Assembly: GCA_964477685.1 (NCBI GenBank)
Contig: CAYZHK010000071.1
Coordinates: 1 to 7,528 of the forward strand
Direction of reading: 5' to 3'
DNA from: JACTUC01 sp964477685
Lineage (GTDB): Archaea; Thermoproteota; Methanomethylicia; Methanomethylicales; Methanomethylicaceae
DNA: 7,528 nucleotides
The notes beneath the pieces are model-generated. The model was not told where the DNA came from and made no database searches. It saw nothing but the letters and a program-made list of their open reading frames with translations. The position numbers and the translations under genes are program-made. Below, piece after piece: positions 5,908-7,528 of this stretch. The first letter of the stretch is position 1, and each line of letters begins with the position of its first letter.

Positions 5908-6187
5908 TTCCTAGCCATACCGATTAATACGCTTTTGGCAACCCTCAATATAGCCCTGGCTAACCTTGCATTGCCTGCCATCAGAAGGCATATTGTCACA
6001 GCATGTAGACATCCCCCACATTGGCTTCGAAGGGCTATGCCGTCATCCGTGAACCTCGCAATGGGCCTCCCAGCTCAGCTGGGCGCTGGCCGGCGCATTG
6101 GGCTATGTGGCCGCAGTCTCAATTCATAAGATAGGCCATACCCTGGAGGAGCTCAAAAAGCAGCCATCAGGGCGTGAGGATGGCTAA
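5908..6187 (+). pseudogene. Decayed coding remnant, possibly of a membrane transporter
   Basis: No intact gene lies in 5864-6278. From 5908 one frame reads a hydrophobic segment, L-L-A-T-L-N-I-A-L-A-N-L-A-L-P-A-I, ending near 5982. The N-A-L-P-A-I type ending resembles the first helix of major facilitator (DHA2-type) transporters. The frame then turns into non-hydrophobic sequence and stops at 6129. A different frame, open from 6053 to the TAA at 6185-6187, reads W-A-L-A-G-A-L-G-Y-V-A-A-V-S-I followed by H-K-I-G-H-T-L-E-E-L-K-K, which looks like a final membrane helix with a charged tail. The two pieces are in different frames, with a TGA at 6050 in the second, and 280 nt is far too short for a transporter. 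I read this as a deleted and frameshifted relic. The two pieces may not come from one gene. Confidence 0.35.
5922..5930 (-). promoter_or_regulatory. Candidate TATA box of the nitroreductase gene
   Basis: Reverse-strand GTATTAATC would place transcription start near 5900 and give a leader of about 50 nt containing the SD at 5855-5860. AATTATCAG (reverse strand, about 5910-5902) is a second candidate giving a shorter leader. Neither is an ideal box A. Confidence 0.3.
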
Positions 6188-6220
6188 ATCCGACCCCCAG
6201 TGGGAATCGCATAAAAAAAG

Positions 6221-6271
6221 TTAATATCCCCATGGCGCAACCATAATACATTGACACTGTCCATGGAGTGA
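6221..6271 (+). promoter_or_regulatory. TATA box and SD of the two-helix membrane protein gene
   Basis: TTAATAT (6221-6227) would start transcription near 6250. GGAGTGA (6265-6271) closely matches the archaeal anti-SD complement and lies 7 nt before the GTG at 6279, which decides this non-ATG start. Confidence 0.5.
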
Positions 6272-6278
6272 AAGGCGT

Positions 6279-6617
6279 GTGAGCTACGACTGGCCCAAGA
6301 TCGGGATCCTCCTGTCGGTCTTCCTCTTCATCGACGGGGCCGCGGCTTGGCTCGTCGGGATTGAGATCTCGGACCCGGCCCGGCACCTGACCCTCTCACC
6401 CTACGCCCCGTACGGCCTCTTTGGCGGCCCGCTCCTCCTCATCGCCGCCTGCGCCGTGGCCTTCGCCGCCTACCACCTCCTCGCCCGCCGGGAGCCCGAG
6501 CTCCCAAGGCTGGCCATGCCGGTCCCGCCGACCCAGCCGGAGAGGGCGCCGGAGAAGCCCGCCATGGACGGGCAGAGGGAGGAGAGGATCCCCGAGCCCA
6601 AAGAAGGCAAAAAGTAG
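6279..6617 (+). CDS. Small two-helix membrane protein, unknown function
   Basis: 112 aa; no family recognised. Two hydrophobic helices, about 8-28 and 46-68, are joined by a short loop of some 17 residues. A hydrophilic tail (69-112), rich in Pro, Glu, Arg and Lys, ends in G-K-K. Positive residues directly after helix 2 (R70, R71) suggest that both ends face the cytoplasm. The GTG start is supported by a strong SD, and no other start is available because a TGA lies in frame at 6252. It lies 136 nt before rmlA, which has its own TATA box, so the two need not be cotranscribed. A similar shape is seen in many archaeal orphan proteins, so no role can be assigned. Confidence 0.6.
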   Translation: MSYDWPKIGILLSVFLFIDGAAAWLVGIEISDPARHLTLSPYAPYGLFGGPLLLIAACAVAFAAYHLLARREPELPRLAMPVPPTQPERAPEKPAMDGQREERIPEPKEGKK

Positions 6618-6710
6618 CGGGACTGGTGCTTCACAACCTCTCCGCACACCAGGACGGGGCAATGCCACGAAAGCCCCCCGGCGGCGGCCGGCCCAAGGAG
6701 CCCTTCTTAA

Positions 6711-6720
6711 CCTTAAATAG
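6711..6720 (+). promoter_or_regulatory. Archaeal TATA box of rmlA
   Basis: CCTTAAATAG lies 33 nt before the ATG at 6754. The expected transcription start is near 6742, giving a leader of about 12 nt without a clear SD. The TTAAATAG core and spacing match the rmlD promoter, and the flanking bases match those before the rmlA-like remnant at 1043-1089. Confidence 0.65.
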
Positions 6721-6753
6721 ATTTTCAGGGTCAATAGTACTTGGGCTCTGGCA

Positions 6754-7528
6754 ATGAAGGCACTCGTCCTCAGCGGCGGCAAGGGAACGCGCCTCCGCCC
6801 GCTGACGTTCACCCTGGCCAAGCAGCTCATACCGGTGGCCAACAAGCCCATCCTCGGCTACGTCCTGGACCACGTCAGCCAGGCCGGCATAAAGGATGTT
6901 GGGGTCGTTATAGCCCAGGAGACCGGGGCCAGCGTCCGCGAGTACGTCGGCGACGGCTCCAGGTGGGGCTTCCAGGTGGAGTACATCCCCCAGGCACCCC
7001 TCGGCCTGGCCCATGCCGTCAGGACCGCCTGGCCCTTCCTCGGCGACGAAAGTTTCGTCATGTGCCTCGGGGACAACCTCCTGGGCGGCGGCATCAGGGG
7101 CTATGTAAGGCGCTTCCAGGGGGAGAGACTGGACTGCCTCATCCTGCTGAAGGTCGTTGCGGACCCCTCCCACTTCGGCGTCGCCGTCCTGGACCGGGAG
7201 GGGAACGTCAGGCAGCTCCTGGAGAAGCCCAAGGACCCCCCCAGCCGCCTCGCCGTCGTAGGCACCTACCTCTTCTCCAAGAGGGTCCATGAGGCCATAG
7301 CCCGCATCAGGCCCTCCGCCAGGGGCGAGCTGGAGATGACCCGGAAGGTCCGGGCCGCCCTGGGCCCCGACGCCGACTTCTACACCGAGGAAAGCCCCTG
7401 CGACGTCATCATGCAGCACCAGGATGGCAGCTTCACCTACGCCATCACCACCACCCAGGATGAGCTCTGCCCGTCCCACGTCAACACGACTCGCTTCGCC
7501 GTGCCCGACTTCAAGACTATCGAAATTC
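6754..7528 (+). CDS. rmlA: Glucose-1-phosphate thymidylyltransferase-like protein (long-form RmlA), cut by window end
   Basis: 258 codons are visible and the 3' end is missing. RmlA joins glucose-1-phosphate with dTTP to make dTDP-glucose, the first step towards dTDP-rhamnose. The N-terminal nucleotidyltransferase domain is well kept: G8-G-K-G-T-R-L-R-P (8-16), A-K-Q-L-I-P-V-A-N-K-P (22-32), P-L-G-L-A-H-A (82-88), the metal-binding L-G-D-N (105-108) with D107, F-G-V-A-V-L (141-146), L-E-K-P-K (156-160) and V-V-G-T-Y (168-172). R190-G-E-L-E-M-T196 is the G-E-L-E-I-T motif. The family then continues to a W-x-D-T-G motif about 20 residues on, which supplies a metal ligand. Here the frame stays open but reads an unrelated sequence with no such motif through residue 258, and no other frame restores it. 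The gene may have a replaced C-terminus. Assignment of the first 196 residues is firm; catalytic competence is uncertain. Confidence 0.8.
   Translation, partial: MKALVLSGGKGTRLRPLTFTLAKQLIPVANKPILGYVLDHVSQAGIKDVGVVIAQETGASVREYVGDGSRWGFQVEYIPQAPLGLAHAVRTAWPFLGDESFVMCLGDNLLGGGIRGYVRRFQGERLDCLILLKVVADPSHFGVAVLDREGNVRQLLEKPKDPPSRLAVVGTYLFSKRVHEAIARIRPSARGELEMTRKVRAALGPDADFYTEESPCDVIMQHQDGSFTYAITTTQDELCPSHVNTTRFAVPDFKTIEI

Noticed and set aside
6005..6050. Possible tRNA fragment around GGCTTCGAAGGGC
   Set aside because: The bases resemble a T-arm only superficially. No acceptor stem, D-arm or anticodon arm can be folded around them.
6623..6652. CTGGTG / CACCAG inverted repeat after the two-helix gene
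   Set aside because: A 6-bp stem with an 18-nt loop and no T-tract is too weak to call a terminator or regulatory element.
6741..7292. 183-residue forward open frame overlapping rmlA in another frame
   Set aside because: It is Arg/Pro/Gly-rich, a typical out-of-frame product, while the frame from 6754 carries the nucleotidyltransferase motifs.
6631..7479. 282-residue reverse open frame opposite rmlA
   Set aside because: It is the antisense mirror of the rmlA coding sequence, rich in Gly, Ala, Val and Asp, with no domain and no promoter.
1..7528. CRISPR array, insertion sequence, toxin-antitoxin pair or defence island
   Set aside because: I saw no regularly spaced repeats, no transposase motifs with terminal inverted repeats, and no nuclease, methylase or toxin-like small gene pair on either strand.

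Overview
The window reads as chromosomal DNA from a GC-rich archaeon. The basis is promoter and codon style: TATA (box A) elements of the TTAAATAG type sit about 33 nt before start codons, a T-tract terminator follows one gene, AGG (Arg) and ATA (Ile) codons are frequent, GTG and TTG starts occur, and short leaders or leaderless starts are mixed with Shine-Dalgarno (SD) sites. The lineage cannot be fixed from this sequence alone. A TACK-group or Thermoplasmatota-like archaeon is possible, but that is only a guess.

Layout, left to right. A GC-rich hairpin and a TATA box precede rmlD (94-1020, +), a dTDP-4-dehydrorhamnose reductase-like SDR. The next 330 bases hold no intact gene. They contain a decayed copy of the promoter and first codons of an rmlA gene (about 1043-1140). 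An ABC exporter operon follows: an ATPase (1350-2321, +) and an ABC-2 type permease (2347-3033, +). A small membrane-bound metal-dependent hydrolase-like gene (3051-3428, -) converges on the permease. It is divergent from an exported protein of unknown family (3578-4210, +), and their shared upstream region carries two adjacent palindromes. After a T-tract terminator come a small zinc-ribbon protein (4268-4510, +) and a universal stress protein (4573-5007, +). A nitroreductase (5072-5848, -) converges on the latter. The stretch 5864-6278 holds promoters and a decayed coding remnant, possibly of a transporter. A two-helix membrane protein (6279-6617, +) precedes a nucleotidyltransferase of the long-form RmlA type (6754 to the window edge, +, incomplete).

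Functionally, the two ends belong to dTDP-rhamnose or related activated-sugar synthesis for surface glycans. RmlA would make dTDP-glucose and RmlD would do the last reduction. The middle is a mixed set of export, redox, stress and membrane genes with no single pathway evident.

The most notable points are: (1) the rmlA-like remnant behind rmlD, which is in direct orientation with the intact rmlA start 5.66 kb away and keeps the same promoter layout, implying duplication or rearrangement around this block; (2) the intact-looking rmlA, which follows the long-form family closely to about residue 196 and then continues in an unrelated open sequence lacking the expected W-x-D-T-G metal-site motif; and (3) the double palindrome before the unknown exported protein. 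I did not find convincing evidence for a new multi-gene system such as a defence island, CRISPR array or new RNA.
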